A DNA stretch of 64,000 nucleotides from NCBI GenBank assembly GCA_023461275.1, contig JAEYMI010000022.1:54633-118632 (forward strand). Direction: 5' to 3'. Numbering within the stretch: position 1 is the stretch's first letter; each line of letters begins with the position of its first letter. Origin of the DNA: Actinomycetes bacterium (lineage in GTDB: Bacteria; Actinomycetota; Actinomycetes; Mycobacteriales; Mycobacteriaceae). Below the pieces are notes generated by a model. It had not been told where the DNA came from. It ran no database searches and saw only the letters and a list, made by a program, of their open reading frames with translations. Position numbers and translations under genes: made by a program. This document shows positions 28,989-38,079 of this stretch, piece by piece.

Positions 28989-31515
28989 CCGTGTCACCGG
29001 ATCGGGTCTCGGCTACCAGCGTCGCGGCCGGATTTGCGCATGCCGCACAACGATTCGACGACGCCGCCGCACTTCGCATGGGGCACGAGGTGATCACCTA
29101 CCGCGAGTTCGGCACACGGTCGAGAAACATCGCTGCCGCCCTCGAGCGCCTCTCCCCCGAAGCCGACGGTCCGGTCGTCGTGCAACTGCCGATGTCTGCG
29201 GATTCGGCTGCCATCGTGCTCGGTGTCTTCACCGCCCGTCGGCCCCTCGTCGCCCTCGATCCGGAACTCCCGCGCGAACGAATCGCCGGAATCCTCGGCG
29301 AACTCGGTCGTCACGGACGGTCACCGGCATTGTTCGTCGCGGCCGCGAGCCACCTCGACGATGCTCGGGTCATTGCCGAACCGCATGACCTCGCTGTCGT
29401 CGACGCTGCCACGCTTGACGTCCGAGGCGACGCTGATATGGCTGTTCCGCAGCGCTATTCGGCAGACACCGTGACCAGCATCCAGTTCACCTCCGGTTCC
29501 ACCGGGTCACCGAAGGGCGTGCTGCACCCCGACGCGATGTGGCTGGCCGACGCGGTCTTCATGCGCGACTGCTTCGACATCACCCCCGGCCAACCAGTCG
29601 CCCTGTGTTTGCCCTTCAGCTTTGGTGCCGGCCTGAACGTCTTGATCAACTCGTTGCTCAACGGCGCCGAGATCACCGTTGTCGATCCGCGTACCGCGGG
29701 TACCACCGCCGTCCTGGAGGCCATCGCGAGCGCGGACTCGACCACCGCGTTCATGACGCCGAATCTCTTGCGGGCGTTGCTCGGTGCGCGCGGCGATGCC
29801 GACCGTGCGCACCGCGCGTGGGGCTCGGTGAAGCGGATCATCACCACCGGTGAACCGTTGCGCGGCGACCTCGCGGCCGACGCGGTGCGACGTGCCCGGC
29901 AGGCCGTCGTCACCAATTGGGTCGGATCGTCGGAGACCTCGGCGCTGGCCTATTTCGATGTGCGACAGGGTGATCAGATCGAACCCGGCAACCTCCCGGC
30001 GGGCAGGCTGGCGCCCGGCAAGTCGGTGATCTTCGACGACGACGGCCGCATCGTCGTCGTATCCCCTTATCTCGCACAGGGGTATCTCGACGCGACGATG
30101 AACCCCGGACGGTTCGGTCACGACGAGTCGGGCACACCCTACTTCCAGATGGGTGATCGCGGCGAGTGGCAGAACGGCATCCTGTATCTGCAGGGGCGAA
30201 CCGACAATGCCGTCAAGGTGCGCGGCTATCTCGTGGAGCCTGCCGAGATCGAGAAGGCATTGTTGGCCGACGGTGATCTGCGCGAGGTGACCGCGGTACC
30301 GATCACCAACTCCGCCGGCGCGTGGAGTTGGCCGCCTACGTGGTACCCAGCGGCTCGACCCGCACGCCACCGACCGCCGTGTTACGCGTCCGGCTTCGGG
30401 ATCGTTTGCCGGACTGGATGATTCCAGCACACTTCGTCGAACTCACGGAGTTGCCGCGCACTGGGCGCGGCAAGGTCGACCGTGCCGCACTTCCGGTCCC
30501 CAGCCGTGTCATCGAGCCGCCGCGCGGCGAGACCGAAGCCGCGATTGCAGCGGTGTGGGCCGAGGTCCTGCAACTCGATGAGGTCGGACGCGACGAGAAC
30601 ATCTACGCCTTGGGCGCGGATTCGTTGACAGTGCAGGACATTCTGGTCGCCATGACCCGACGCCTCGGCATCACACTGACCCAAGCACAGGCCGCGGCGT
30701 GTCCGACGGTCGCGCTGATGGCTGAGATCGCCGACGGACCGACAGGTTCTGGTCCTTTCGGCACAGTGTCCGGACGGTTGGCCGGCCTGGCCCCGACAAC
30801 CGTGCCGTTGCACTCCGGGGCGGGGCGGCCGGTGTTCTGCTTTACCGGCGCCGGAGCTTCCGCCCTTGCGTTCGTACCATTCGCCGAAAAGCTGGCCCGC
30901 CGCGACGGGGTCGGATCGGTGTACGCCTTCGCCCCGAACGGTCTCGAGAACCGTGGGCTACCGGATTGGACGGTTGCCGCAGCGGCCCGACGCCACCTGC
31001 GCGACCTGCGCCGCATCCAACCCACCGGACCCTATGTGCTGGTGGGACATTCGCTCGGCGGATTCATCGCTCTCGAGGTGGCGCGGCGGTTGCGCGCCGC
31101 AGGTGAACGCGTCGATCAGGTGGTTGTTCTCGATACCTTTCTGCCGCAACGTTTTGCGCGTTCGGCAACCACGGTCGACCCGGATCTGTCGGTGACCGCA
31201 CCGGAAGCGCCCTTACCGCGCGCCGAGTTGTGGCGACGCCGGGCCCGAATCCCGTTGGCGGGCCTCGTGCCGATGTCGCCGGTCGATTCGGCGCGCGCAA
31301 TGGAAGAGGTCGGCCGTCGGGTGGGAATCTTCCACCGCCCCAAGGTCTACGACGGCGACGTACTCCTGGTACTGGGTACCGAGAACCACGACGATCCACG
31401 CATCTGGCGCGACCGCATCGTCACCGGCGAGCTGACCGTGCTACACCTCGACTGCGACCACATGTCGATCATCCGCGACCCCCACATCGGCGCCGTCGTC
31501 GACGCGATGGAATAG
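28985..31515 (+). pseudogene. NRPS-like adenylation-carrier-thioesterase, frame broken at about 30320
   Basis: Together the two frames encode about 843 residues. The adenylation domain has the core FTSGSTGSPKG at 168-178, then MGDRGEW and GRTDNAVKVRGYLVEPAEIEKALL. The reading shifts near 30320. The second frame continues VELAAYVVPSG, the A10-like GRGKVDRAAL, a carrier domain with serine in GADSLT, and a thioesterase with GHSLGG and a final DCDHMS histidine. One extra G before TGGAG would restore a single reading. It could activate an aromatic or amino acid, hold it on phosphopantetheine and release it. If the break is real, the carrier-thioesterase part (30322-31515) could still be translated alone. 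ATG 28985 overlaps the flippase stop. Confidence 0.85.
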
Positions 31516-31527
31516 CACCCGCCGCAA

Positions 31528-31568
31528 AGGAATGCATTTGTCGCGCGACACGCACCAAATGCATTCCT
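31528..31568 (+). terminator. Perfect 13-bp inverted repeat after the aromatic operon
   Basis: AGGAATGCATTTG (31528-31540) and CAAATGCATTCCT (31556-31568) form a perfect stem 13 bp after the thioesterase stop. The loop is 15 nt and no T run follows. It may be a terminator, an mRNA-stabilising stem or a binding site. Confidence 0.5.
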
Positions 31569-31722
31569 CTGTCAGCCCTCGACCGGCCCGACCGCTGGTC
31601 GAGTGCCGTATCGAGTCCGTCCGCGGTCCGATCATCTACACCTCTTTCAAGCGAACGCATGACGGCGCTGCAATTCGGCAGGCGTTAGAGTTGCGAAGCG
31701 GTCACGGAGTTGAGGGGGCAGT

Positions 31723-32037
31723 ATGACGCCACGAGTGTCAGTCACGCCGGAGGAATTGTCGTCGGCCGGAAGCACGCTGAACGGCTACGGCCAGGCCATT
31801 CGCAACGTCGAGGCACCGACGTTCGGGTCAGTGGCTAACTCACTGCAAGGCTTCACCACCGGTACCGCGGCATCTGAGCTAGGACGTGTGGTGGCCACAT
31901 CCTTGACAACGATCGCATGCCGCCACGAGGAACTCGGCGATGCGATGAGCTGCGGATCGTCGACCTACCAGGACGCCGACGATCAGGCTGCCCACAGATT
32001 GAAGGCGGTTGGCGACCTGAACTCCGGCGGGCGGTAA
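31723..32037 (+). CDS. EspC-like / DUF2580 small secretion-associated protein
   Basis: This 104-residue protein is of the EspC (DUF2580) type, predicted to form a helical hairpin like WXG100 partners of type VII secretion. It starts MTPRVSVTPEEL, typical of this family, and has a good GAGGGGG site. It lies 3 bp before a large protein in the same direction. In M. tuberculosis such proteins precede large partner proteins (the Rv0025-Rv0029 region is similar). It is probably the co-secreted partner or chaperone of the next gene product. No ESX core genes are in the window. Confidence 0.72.
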   Translation: MTPRVSVTPEELSSAGSTLNGYGQAIRNVEAPTFGSVANSLQGFTTGTAASELGRVVATSLTTIACRHEELGDAMSCGSSTYQDADDQAAHRLKAVGDLNSGGR

Positions 32038-32040
32038 CCC

Positions 32041-34404
32041 ATGACCCGGATGACACGCGCTGTCGTGGAGAACGCACACCTCGACCCGTTGGACTCGGCG
32101 TCAACATCTCTGAGTCCTGTCGAAAAGGCCATCGATGACAACGCGGAGAACATGCACCGCACGGTTCACGGCTTGGCATGGACAGGGACGGGGCGAACCG
32201 AGGCACTAGGACGGGCGGATGCCGAGCGGACGCAGATGCGACGAGTCAGCGATGCCGCTAGCGACCTGGCGAAGGCCTTCAGCCACGGTAAGCACACGAT
32301 GGCGCCAATGGTGGACTCGCTCAAGACCTCTGCCGCACATCTCACCGAAGCCGACTTCAATGTTGCGCAAGACTGGACCGTCACCGACGGTTACCAGTAC
32401 GGGCTCGCCGAGGCCACGTATGCGGACAATCCGCAGAAGATGCGCGAGCTTCACGAACTCCAACGCAAGCGTGCCGAAGAAGCCAAGAACGCCACGGTTC
32501 GGCTGCAGAGGCTTGCGCATGAACTAGAAGCCGCCGACGACGACACCGCCAAAGCGATCCGTGCAGCCAAGCACCGGCTCGAAGCGATGGCACCCGCGAG
32601 CAAAGCCATGAGTTGGAAACAGGCCAAGCTGGACGTGGAGTCGCTGCGCGATGGGCACCCAACTCCCGAACAATTGGCGCGATTGCGCGCGGCTACTCAT
32701 CTGAGTCCGCAGGATATGGCGTCACTTGCAGCGGGCAAGCCTACGAACATTTCGCAAGGGCAATTCGACTACCTGCAGAGCATGATGCGCCAACTACACG
32801 GCGTCAGCCTGCAGGACATGCTCGACATTAACAAGCAGGCGCCCGGGCTGCTCGGCGACGGGTTCCGGCTCATGTCCATGCCGAACCTCCAGACCGAAGG
32901 CGGCAGCCGCGGTGGGATGGACGAACTGCCGATCCCGATTCGGACGCTACTTCAGCAGAATCCGATCCTGGTGACCACGCACGTACCGAACACACTGGGC
33001 GCACCAATCCAGGCCATGACCGCCATTCCCCGACTCGGTGACTTCAATGCTCTCAACACACTTCTCGGTGAGGGAAACCAGAATCTTCGGCTCGGCGCCG
33101 ACGTGGATCGTGGGCTACTCAAGCAGGCATCTGAGATTTCCTCCGTAATGGGGCCGCGGGGAAGTCACGACTATTACGGAACCTACGACAATCGCCAGGA
33201 TCTCGGCTCGATTCGGCAGACGGTTGACGCGATGCTCCACAACGGCGGAGGAGACCACCAAGCGGTCGCCGATTTCCTCACCGGAGACAACATGGCGTCC
33301 ACAGTGACACCGGGAAGCCACTACCACGCCGATTCACACCTGCGGGGGCTGCTCGAGCAAAAGTGGATGCCCGATGAGCTGGGCGCCAAGTCGATGATGC
33401 ACTGGATTGGTGGCGCAGCCGACGACCACGGTTACGAGAGTGTCCTGGGCGGCCGGTCGGCTGACGCTCTGGCGAAATACATGGTCGCCCATCACGATGA
33501 ACTGGCCTACATCGGACCCAAGGGCGGACCGTACTCATCCCTTGGAATTCTCAACCCTGAACTCACGCAGGAAATCTCACGAAGCCTATCGCCGTACTTC
33601 CCGAACTTCGCCGGCTATCCGAGTGACCTGTTACTCAACCACACTGCCGGCCCGCTCGCCGACACTGACGATTTCGGGAAGTTGATCGGCCTGCTGGGTA
33701 CTGATAAGAAGGCCGGCGACATCGCTATTCTCAGCGCAACGTCGTGGGAGAACTATGCGGCCCACGAATACGGCGAGGATCCGATGAACGTCGGACTGGG
33801 AACCTCCGCAAGTCACTTACACCAGTCCGTCGCGGCCGGAATTGGCGACGCGCAGAAGATTCTGCAATCAAACCAAGAATGGACGTCGGAGGTCGAGTAC
33901 GACGATAAGCAAAAGAAGGCGGCCAACATACTTGGGTTTCTGCAGGGCCTCAACATTCCCGGCCTCAGCGACGCCGCTACGATGGCCGGCCCCGAGATCG
34001 CAGACCAGTACGCCGGGCAGAAACCTGGCGACCCCTCGCTATCGCATTCTTGGCAAGGCCAGATTGAGGGCTACAACAAGACGTACGACGGTATGACGGG
34101 TGGCGTCGCGCGACAATACCAGATTGCGAGCGGATATCTAGAGGACCACCCCGAGATTATTGATCGACACTGGAAGGCAGATGACGGGTCTGATATTAAC
34201 TTCTTCCAAAAAGACAAAAATGGACATGTTGAATTCAACCCAGCTGCTATTCGAAAGAATTCAATTGATTTCGAAAGATTCCTCAAGGAAAAAGGTGTTC
34301 CGCTATCGGACTACCTCCAGAGTTACGATGCGCGAACAGCAGGAACAACGATTGACAACGAAACTCGCCAACTCCCGAGTGTCGCCACCAAACCGCCGGG
34401 ATAG
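32041..34404 (+). CDS. Large TPR-repeat-region-like protein, candidate type VII polymorphic toxin
   Basis: This 787-residue protein resembles large mycobacterial 'TPR repeat region' proteins paired with EspC-like genes. The N-terminal 200 residues are helical and charged, with a coiled-coil-like stretch (ELQRKRAEEAKNATVRLQRL). No membrane segment or signal peptide is seen. The last about 110 residues (DNA from about 34080) are clearly AT-richer than the rest, with AAAAAG and AATTCAATTGA-like runs. A body plus a compositionally different C-terminus followed by small lipoprotein genes is the layout of polymorphic toxins with immunity genes. No toxin fold is recognised. Its end overlaps the next gene by 77 bp. 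Confidence 0.65.
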   Translation: MTRMTRAVVENAHLDPLDSASTSLSPVEKAIDDNAENMHRTVHGLAWTGTGRTEALGRADAERTQMRRVSDAASDLAKAFSHGKHTMAPMVDSLKTSAAHLTEADFNVAQDWTVTDGYQYGLAEATYADNPQKMRELHELQRKRAEEAKNATVRLQRLAHELEAADDDTAKAIRAAKHRLEAMAPASKAMSWKQAKLDVESLRDGHPTPEQLARLRAATHLSPQDMASLAAGKPTNISQGQFDYLQSMMRQLHGVSLQDMLDINKQAPGLLGDGFRLMSMPNLQTEGGSRGGMDELPIPIRTLLQQNPILVTTHVPNTLGAPIQAMTAIPRLGDFNALNTLLGEGNQNLRLGADVDRGLLKQASEISSVMGPRGSHDYYGTYDNRQDLGSIRQTVDAMLHNGGGDHQAVADFLTGDNMASTVTPGSHYHADSHLRGLLEQKWMPDELGAKSMMHWIGGAADDHGYESVLGGRSADALAKYMVAHHDELAYIGPKGGPYSSLGILNPELTQEISRSLSPYFPNFAGYPSDLLLNHTAGPLADTDDFGKLIGLLGTDKKAGDIAILSATSWENYAAHEYGEDPMNVGLGTSASHLHQSVAAGIGDAQKILQSNQEWTSEVEYDDKQKKAANILGFLQGLNIPGLSDAATMAGPEIADQYAGQKPGDPSLSHSWQGQIEGYNKTYDGMTGGVARQYQIASGYLEDHPEIIDRHWKADDGSDINFFQKDKNGHVEFNPAAIRKNSIDFERFLKEKGVPLSDYLQSYDARTAGTTIDNETRQLPSVATKPPG

Positions 34405-35107
34405 GTATTGGAAAGCATCCTGCGCGGCACTACTCCTCCTAATCATGAGCGGATGCGGGCCATCAGAACCGCACGCCGGGAGTTCATCGGCGGCGGTCTC
34501 GAGCGCGGAAACAGGAATTTCCGAAGGGGTCCATTATCGCGCGCGCTGGGCGGACGGCCCGATCGACTTGATGTCGCCAACAGGAACGTTTATCCGCGCC
34601 TTCACCGAATCGAATTTCCTTGCAGTTATTGAGTCCAACGATGCCAAAGCATTCCCTGGATATGCTCGAGCCAATCGCGACCGAGAAATCCGACAATACG
34701 GCCAAAACAATGTTTTTAAAAAGACCGTTGATATCGGCATGAAACTGATACATGTCGACAACCAAAACGGCGATACAGCAGTTGCACGAGTCTGCTATGA
34801 CGGTATCGGTCAATTAGACTATTCGGACTACCCGCCGATGCTCAGCCCACAGAACACCGAGACACGCGGCACTCGAATGTTCCTCATCACTTTCCACCGC
34901 ACCGGCACCACCCCGCCGCCGAATCAACGCGGACCACTCTCAGGCCCACTGACCAACGTCTTCGGCGGCTGGTACGTCACCAAACTCACCAGCACCTGGC
35001 ACGACGACGACCCCACCAAACCACACCCAAAGGCCGAATGCGGCACCATGCCCGACCTCACCAAACCCGGAACCTCGACGCCCGGTTGGCCCAAACGCGG
35101 CATATGA
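34328..35107 (+). CDS. Lipoprotein, duplicated copy 1 (candidate immunity protein)
   Basis: This is a 259-residue lipoprotein of unknown family. ATG 34328 lies inside the upstream gene; the first 30 residues are basic, then a hydrophobic core leads to lipobox Cys43 (LLLLIMSGC). A Ser/Ala linker precedes a domain of about 190 residues (HYRARWADGPIDLMSPTGTF onwards). The domain is nearly identical to that of the next gene. Codon use is AT-richer than the core genes. Position after the toxin-like gene suggests protection of the producing cell from an envelope-acting toxin; this is inference. Confidence 0.7.
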   Translation: MREQQEQRLTTKLANSRVSPPNRRDRYWKASCAALLLLIMSGCGPSEPHAGSSSAAVSSAETGISEGVHYRARWADGPIDLMSPTGTFIRAFTESNFLAVIESNDAKAFPGYARANRDREIRQYGQNNVFKKTVDIGMKLIHVDNQNGDTAVARVCYDGIGQLDYSDYPPMLSPQNTETRGTRMFLITFHRTGTTPPPNQRGPLSGPLTNVFGGWYVTKLTSTWHDDDPTKPHPKAECGTMPDLTKPGTSTPGWPKRGI

Positions 35108-35829
35108 GACCCCACCCGACGATCAGTGTGGCCAGCGCCCTATCAATTACGGCACTACTGACCTTTAGCGGATGCGGCTCAGCGTCGACACCTACCGCAG
35201 AGCCATCTGCGGCGGTCTCGTCGAAAGCGGAAACAGGAGTTTCCGACGACGTACACTATCGCGCGCGCTGGGCGGACGGCCCGATCGACTTGATGTCACC
35301 AACAGGAACGTTTATCCGAGCCTTCACCGAATCGTATTTCCTCGCAGTTGTAGAGTCCAGCGATACCAAAGCATTCCCCGGATACGCTCGAGCCAATCGC
35401 GATCGAGAAATCCGGCAGTATGGCCAAAACAATGTGTTTAAAAAGACCGTTGATATCGGCATGAAACTGATACATGTCGACAACCAAAACGGCGATACAG
35501 CAGTTGCGCGAGTCTGCTACGACGGTATCGATCAATTAGACTATTCGGACTACCCGCCGATGCTCAGCCCACAGAACCCTCAAACGCGAGGCACCGGAAT
35601 ATTCCTGATTACTTTCCACCGCACCGGCACCACCCCGCCGCCGAATCAACGAGGACCACTCTCAGGCCCACTGACCGACGTCTTCGGCGGCTGGTACGCC
35701 ACCAAACTCACCAGCACCTGGCACGACGACGACCCCACCAAACCACACCCAAAGGCCGAATGCGGCACCATGCCCGACCTCACCAAACCCGGAACCTCCA
35801 CACCCGGCTGGCCCAAACGCGGCGAGTGA
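34539..35829 (+). repeat. 722-bp-offset tandem duplication covering the lipoprotein domains
   Basis: From about 34539 to 35107 the sequence recurs at 35261-35829 with few differences (for example GCGCGCTGGGCGGACGGCCC in both). The repeated part begins inside the mature lipoprotein domain and ends at the stop codon. The unit boundary on the left falls in the signal peptide region. Confidence 0.85.
35104..35829 (+). CDS. Lipoprotein, duplicated copy 2 (candidate immunity protein)
   Basis: This 241-residue lipoprotein starts with ATG overlapping the stop of copy 1 (ATGA). Its signal peptide differs from copy 1 (SALSITALLTFSGC, Cys24), while the mature domain differs by only a small number of residues. 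Matching bases in the two copies are exactly 722 bp apart from about 34540 to the stop codons. The duplication is therefore recent or kept alike by conversion, and the signal region was re-made or diverged. Followed by the short copy of the 72-bp repeat. Confidence 0.72.
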   Translation: MRPHPTISVASALSITALLTFSGCGSASTPTAEPSAAVSSKAETGVSDDVHYRARWADGPIDLMSPTGTFIRAFTESYFLAVVESSDTKAFPGYARANRDREIRQYGQNNVFKKTVDIGMKLIHVDNQNGDTAVARVCYDGIDQLDYSDYPPMLSPQNPQTRGTGIFLITFHRTGTTPPPNQRGPLSGPLTDVFGGWYATKLTSTWHDDDPTKPHPKAECGTMPDLTKPGTSTPGWPKRGE

Positions 35830-35834
35830 CACGA

Positions 35835-35900
35835 ACTCGGTGCCACAGCGAGGCGACGACAACTATCGCTCCGACGATGCCCTGCGACCGAGGTTATGCC
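35835..35900. repeat. 72-bp intergenic repeat, diverged short copy 3
   Basis: It starts ACTCGGTGCCACAGCG and ends CGACCGAGGTTATGCC, matching the ends of the copies at 1803 and 46621 with a changed centre. Again it lies between convergent genes, here the lipoprotein and a reverse-strand glycosyltransferase. Confidence 0.5.
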
Positions 35901-35959
35901 AACGGATCTCGATACAGCCCTCCGCTGGCGCTCCGGGCTTACTCACCGGACCAGACAGG

Positions 35960-37021
35960 TCAGCGAGACCGCAGCACTCGCGAGTAGGCCTGCGGCCAGA
36001 CCCGCATCGCCAGCGCGAACACCGCCGACCGGACCTCCCCGACCATCAACAGCGGCAACATATCCCGCATCGATACTCGACTCCGTGCACCATCGAGCAA
36101 CCGTCGAACGACGTCACCGGTCGCCTCGTCGGTGACACCGGCATGGTGGGCGCGCATCGCCATGTGGCACGCCGGGATCAGGACCTCGCGATAGGTGAAC
36201 ACTCTTGCGGCCGAACGACTCCGGCGACCGAGATTCGACGCGGTGATGAGCTCGGCGACGTCGTCGCCCATCTCGAAGAGGCCTAGCGTGCTCTCCCCCA
36301 CCGTCTTCGACACCGAGTCCGGCCGCTGCCGATACCGGTAGACCGGCTCGTCGATCAGCGCAACCCGGCGGCAGGCCAGTGCGATGCGCATCGTCGCGGC
36401 CATGTCCTCATAGGCGCGGCGCCCATCCCATGGCGCCTCGCCGAGCACCTCTCGTCGGAACACGTGCCCGCCCGGATACGCCTTCACTGTGCCGTCCACC
36501 ATCATCCCGGCAAAGTCCTTACCGCTCACCGACTCTCGCGATGCTGGCGGTTCGAGAACGCCGATCGGCGCGCCGTCGATGTCGACCAGCGCCGTGCGGC
36601 ACGCCGCGATCTGCGCACCATGCAGCACCATCGCCGACACCATGGTTCGGGTGAACTCGGGTGCGGCGAGATCGTCACTGTCGAAGAACCAGACCACGTC
36701 TCCGGTGCACGACGGCAACCCAGTGTTGCGCGCAACGCCCGCGCCCTGGTTGACCTCCTGCCGAACCACGACGTGCGTGACGCCGGCGGCATCGAGCATC
36801 TCCACCGCGATATCGATCGAGTCGTCGTCGGAGCAGTCGTCGACGAGGACAACTTCGTCGACGGGAAGCTCCTGCGCGAGGACCGCCCGCACGCAGTCGC
36901 CGACGAATGCGGCACTGCGGAAGACCGGAATGACCACCGAGATCCGGAGATCACCCACCGACGCCACTACCCGTGGCCCGGAAGCTCCGACCTCCGGCCG
37001 GACCGACTCGCGCTGATGCAC
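35960..37021 (-). CDS. GT2 family glycosyltransferase
   Basis: This 353-residue GT-A family 2 enzyme has LRISVVIPVFRSAAFV (25-40), DEVVLVDDCSDDDS, NQGAGVARNTGL and the metal-binding FDSDD. A C-terminal region of about 140 residues is helical. It lies in the island but on the opposite strand to the cluster. Upstream of its start (37058-37076) is an iron-box-like site of the same type as those of the cluster, which suggests a shared regulon and perhaps a shared glycan. Its stop lies 130 bp from the lipoprotein gene, with the 72-bp repeat between. Confidence 0.87.
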   Translation of the reverse strand: MHQRESVRPEVGASGPRVVASVGDLRISVVIPVFRSAAFVGDCVRAVLAQELPVDEVVLVDDCSDDDSIDIAVEMLDAAGVTHVVVRQEVNQGAGVARNTGLPSCTGDVVWFFDSDDLAAPEFTRTMVSAMVLHGAQIAACRTALVDIDGAPIGVLEPPASRESVSGKDFAGMMVDGTVKAYPGGHVFRREVLGEAPWDGRRAYEDMAATMRIALACRRVALIDEPVYRYRQRPDSVSKTVGESTLGLFEMGDDVAELITASNLGRRSRSAARVFTYREVLIPACHMAMRAHHAGVTDEATGDVVRRLLDGARSRVSMRDMLPLLMVGEVRSAVFALAMRVWPQAYSRVLRSR

Positions 37022-37057
37022 GCCCCCGCACTCCTCACACCATCACCGACAACCCGA

Positions 37058-37076
37058 TAAGGGTAGCCTAATCGGC
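37058..37076 (-). promoter_or_regulatory. IdeR/DtxR-like iron box before the reverse-strand GT2
   Basis: On the minus strand the core reads TTAGGCTACCCTTA, 12 of 14 positions of the consensus core and 13 of 19 overall. It is 37 bp upstream of the glycosyltransferase start and lies between that gene and the end of the EEP gene. Confidence 0.6.
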
Positions 37077-37108
37077 TGGCAGATCCCACCGGTGACCAGT
37101 GAAGATAC

Positions 37109-38074
37109 TCACGCCCGAATCGTCGCGATCACGCCGTCGTGGTCGGATCCGGGCAGGTCGACGCGCCGGAACGACGTCGGCACACACCCTCGCGCCAGCA
37201 CCCGGTCGAGCGCCAGGAACGGCGGATACCAGCGATTCGCCGGGTATGTCGGGACGATGCCCGCGCCGAGGTGCTCAGCCGCGTCGACGAGCTGCGCCGA
37301 CCCCGACGTCCCGTCCAGCCGCGCCCCGGCGAGCAGTTCCCGGAACTGGCGATGGTCGTAGGTGGAGTTGAAGTCGGCACCGACGATGAGCGGCAGCCGC
37401 TCGGCGGTCAGGATGTCGCCGAGTTTGCTCAGCTCGCCGGCCCATTTCCACGACGGCTCCGGGTACGGTGGGATCGGGTGCAACGCGAAGACGGCGTGCC
37501 GCCCGGCGCCCGGAACATCGACGACGGCCCGCAGGTTGTGCAGCGAGAACCGCCGCAACTCCTGCTGCTCGGACAGCGGATACCGCGAATAGATCCCGGT
37601 GCCGCCGCCGCCCTCACGCGGCTCGGTGTAGGAATACGGCAGCTCCCGATCCAGCCCAGCTGCCCTCAGCCGTGACATCGCACTCTCGGTGAGTTCGGCG
37701 ACGGTCAGCACGTCGATACCCGAGTCGCGAATCTGCGACACGATGGCATCCGGATCTGCTTGACCGAGATAGATGTTGGCCTGCATCACGGTGATGTCGG
37801 ACGGCGATTCACGTTCGGCCACACCACGATAGAGCGGGACCTGCGCGGCGATGCCCACCGCGAGCACCACCACGGCAACCACCGCCGACACCCACGCGCG
37901 GCTGACGAGCAGGATCAGTACCGCGATGCCCACGCAGATCGTCAGGATCGGCGTGAACGACGCCGCGCGCGCCACCAGATTGCTTGTGAGGCCGACGTAG
38001 TGGGCGGCAACGCCGACGGTTCCGACCGCCAGCAGACCCCAGCCGACCACCCGACCGATCGTCGTGAAACGCAT
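37109..38074 (-). CDS. Membrane-anchored endonuclease/exonuclease/phosphatase family protein
   Basis: This is a 321-residue protein with three membrane segments in the first 85 residues and an EEP domain outside or inside the membrane (VMQANIYLGQADPDAIV, ALHPIP, VGADFNSTYDH, and the final GSDHDGVIATI). The metal and catalytic Asn, Asp and His of the fold are present. EEP enzymes cut phosphodiesters in nucleic acids or lipids; the substrate is unknown. It starts 5 bp after mshD and is the last gene of the glnR-mshD unit. Confidence 0.85.
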   Translation of the reverse strand: MRFTTIGRVVGWGLLAVGTVGVAAHYVGLTSNLVARAASFTPILTICVGIAVLILLVSRAWVSAVVAVVVLAVGIAAQVPLYRGVAERESPSDITVMQANIYLGQADPDAIVSQIRDSGIDVLTVAELTESAMSRLRAAGLDRELPYSYTEPREGGGGTGIYSRYPLSEQQELRRFSLHNLRAVVDVPGAGRHAVFALHPIPPYPEPSWKWAGELSKLGDILTAERLPLIVGADFNSTYDHRQFRELLAGARLDGTSGSAQLVDAAEHLGAGIVPTYPANRWYPPFLALDRVLARGCVPTSFRRVDLPGSDHDGVIATIRA

Positions 38075-38079
38075 GGGTC

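Noticed and set aside
30280..30360. Programmed -1 frameshift in the adenylation gene
   Set aside because: No slippery heptamer followed by a clear pseudoknot is seen, and two other genes in the window show the same one-base loss.
14486..31568. Cluster read as a mycobactin- or heterobactin-type siderophore locus
   Set aside because: No salicylate or isochorismate synthase, no ornithine hydroxylase, no multi-module NRPS and no siderophore transporter are present; iron control alone does not make it a classical siderophore cluster.
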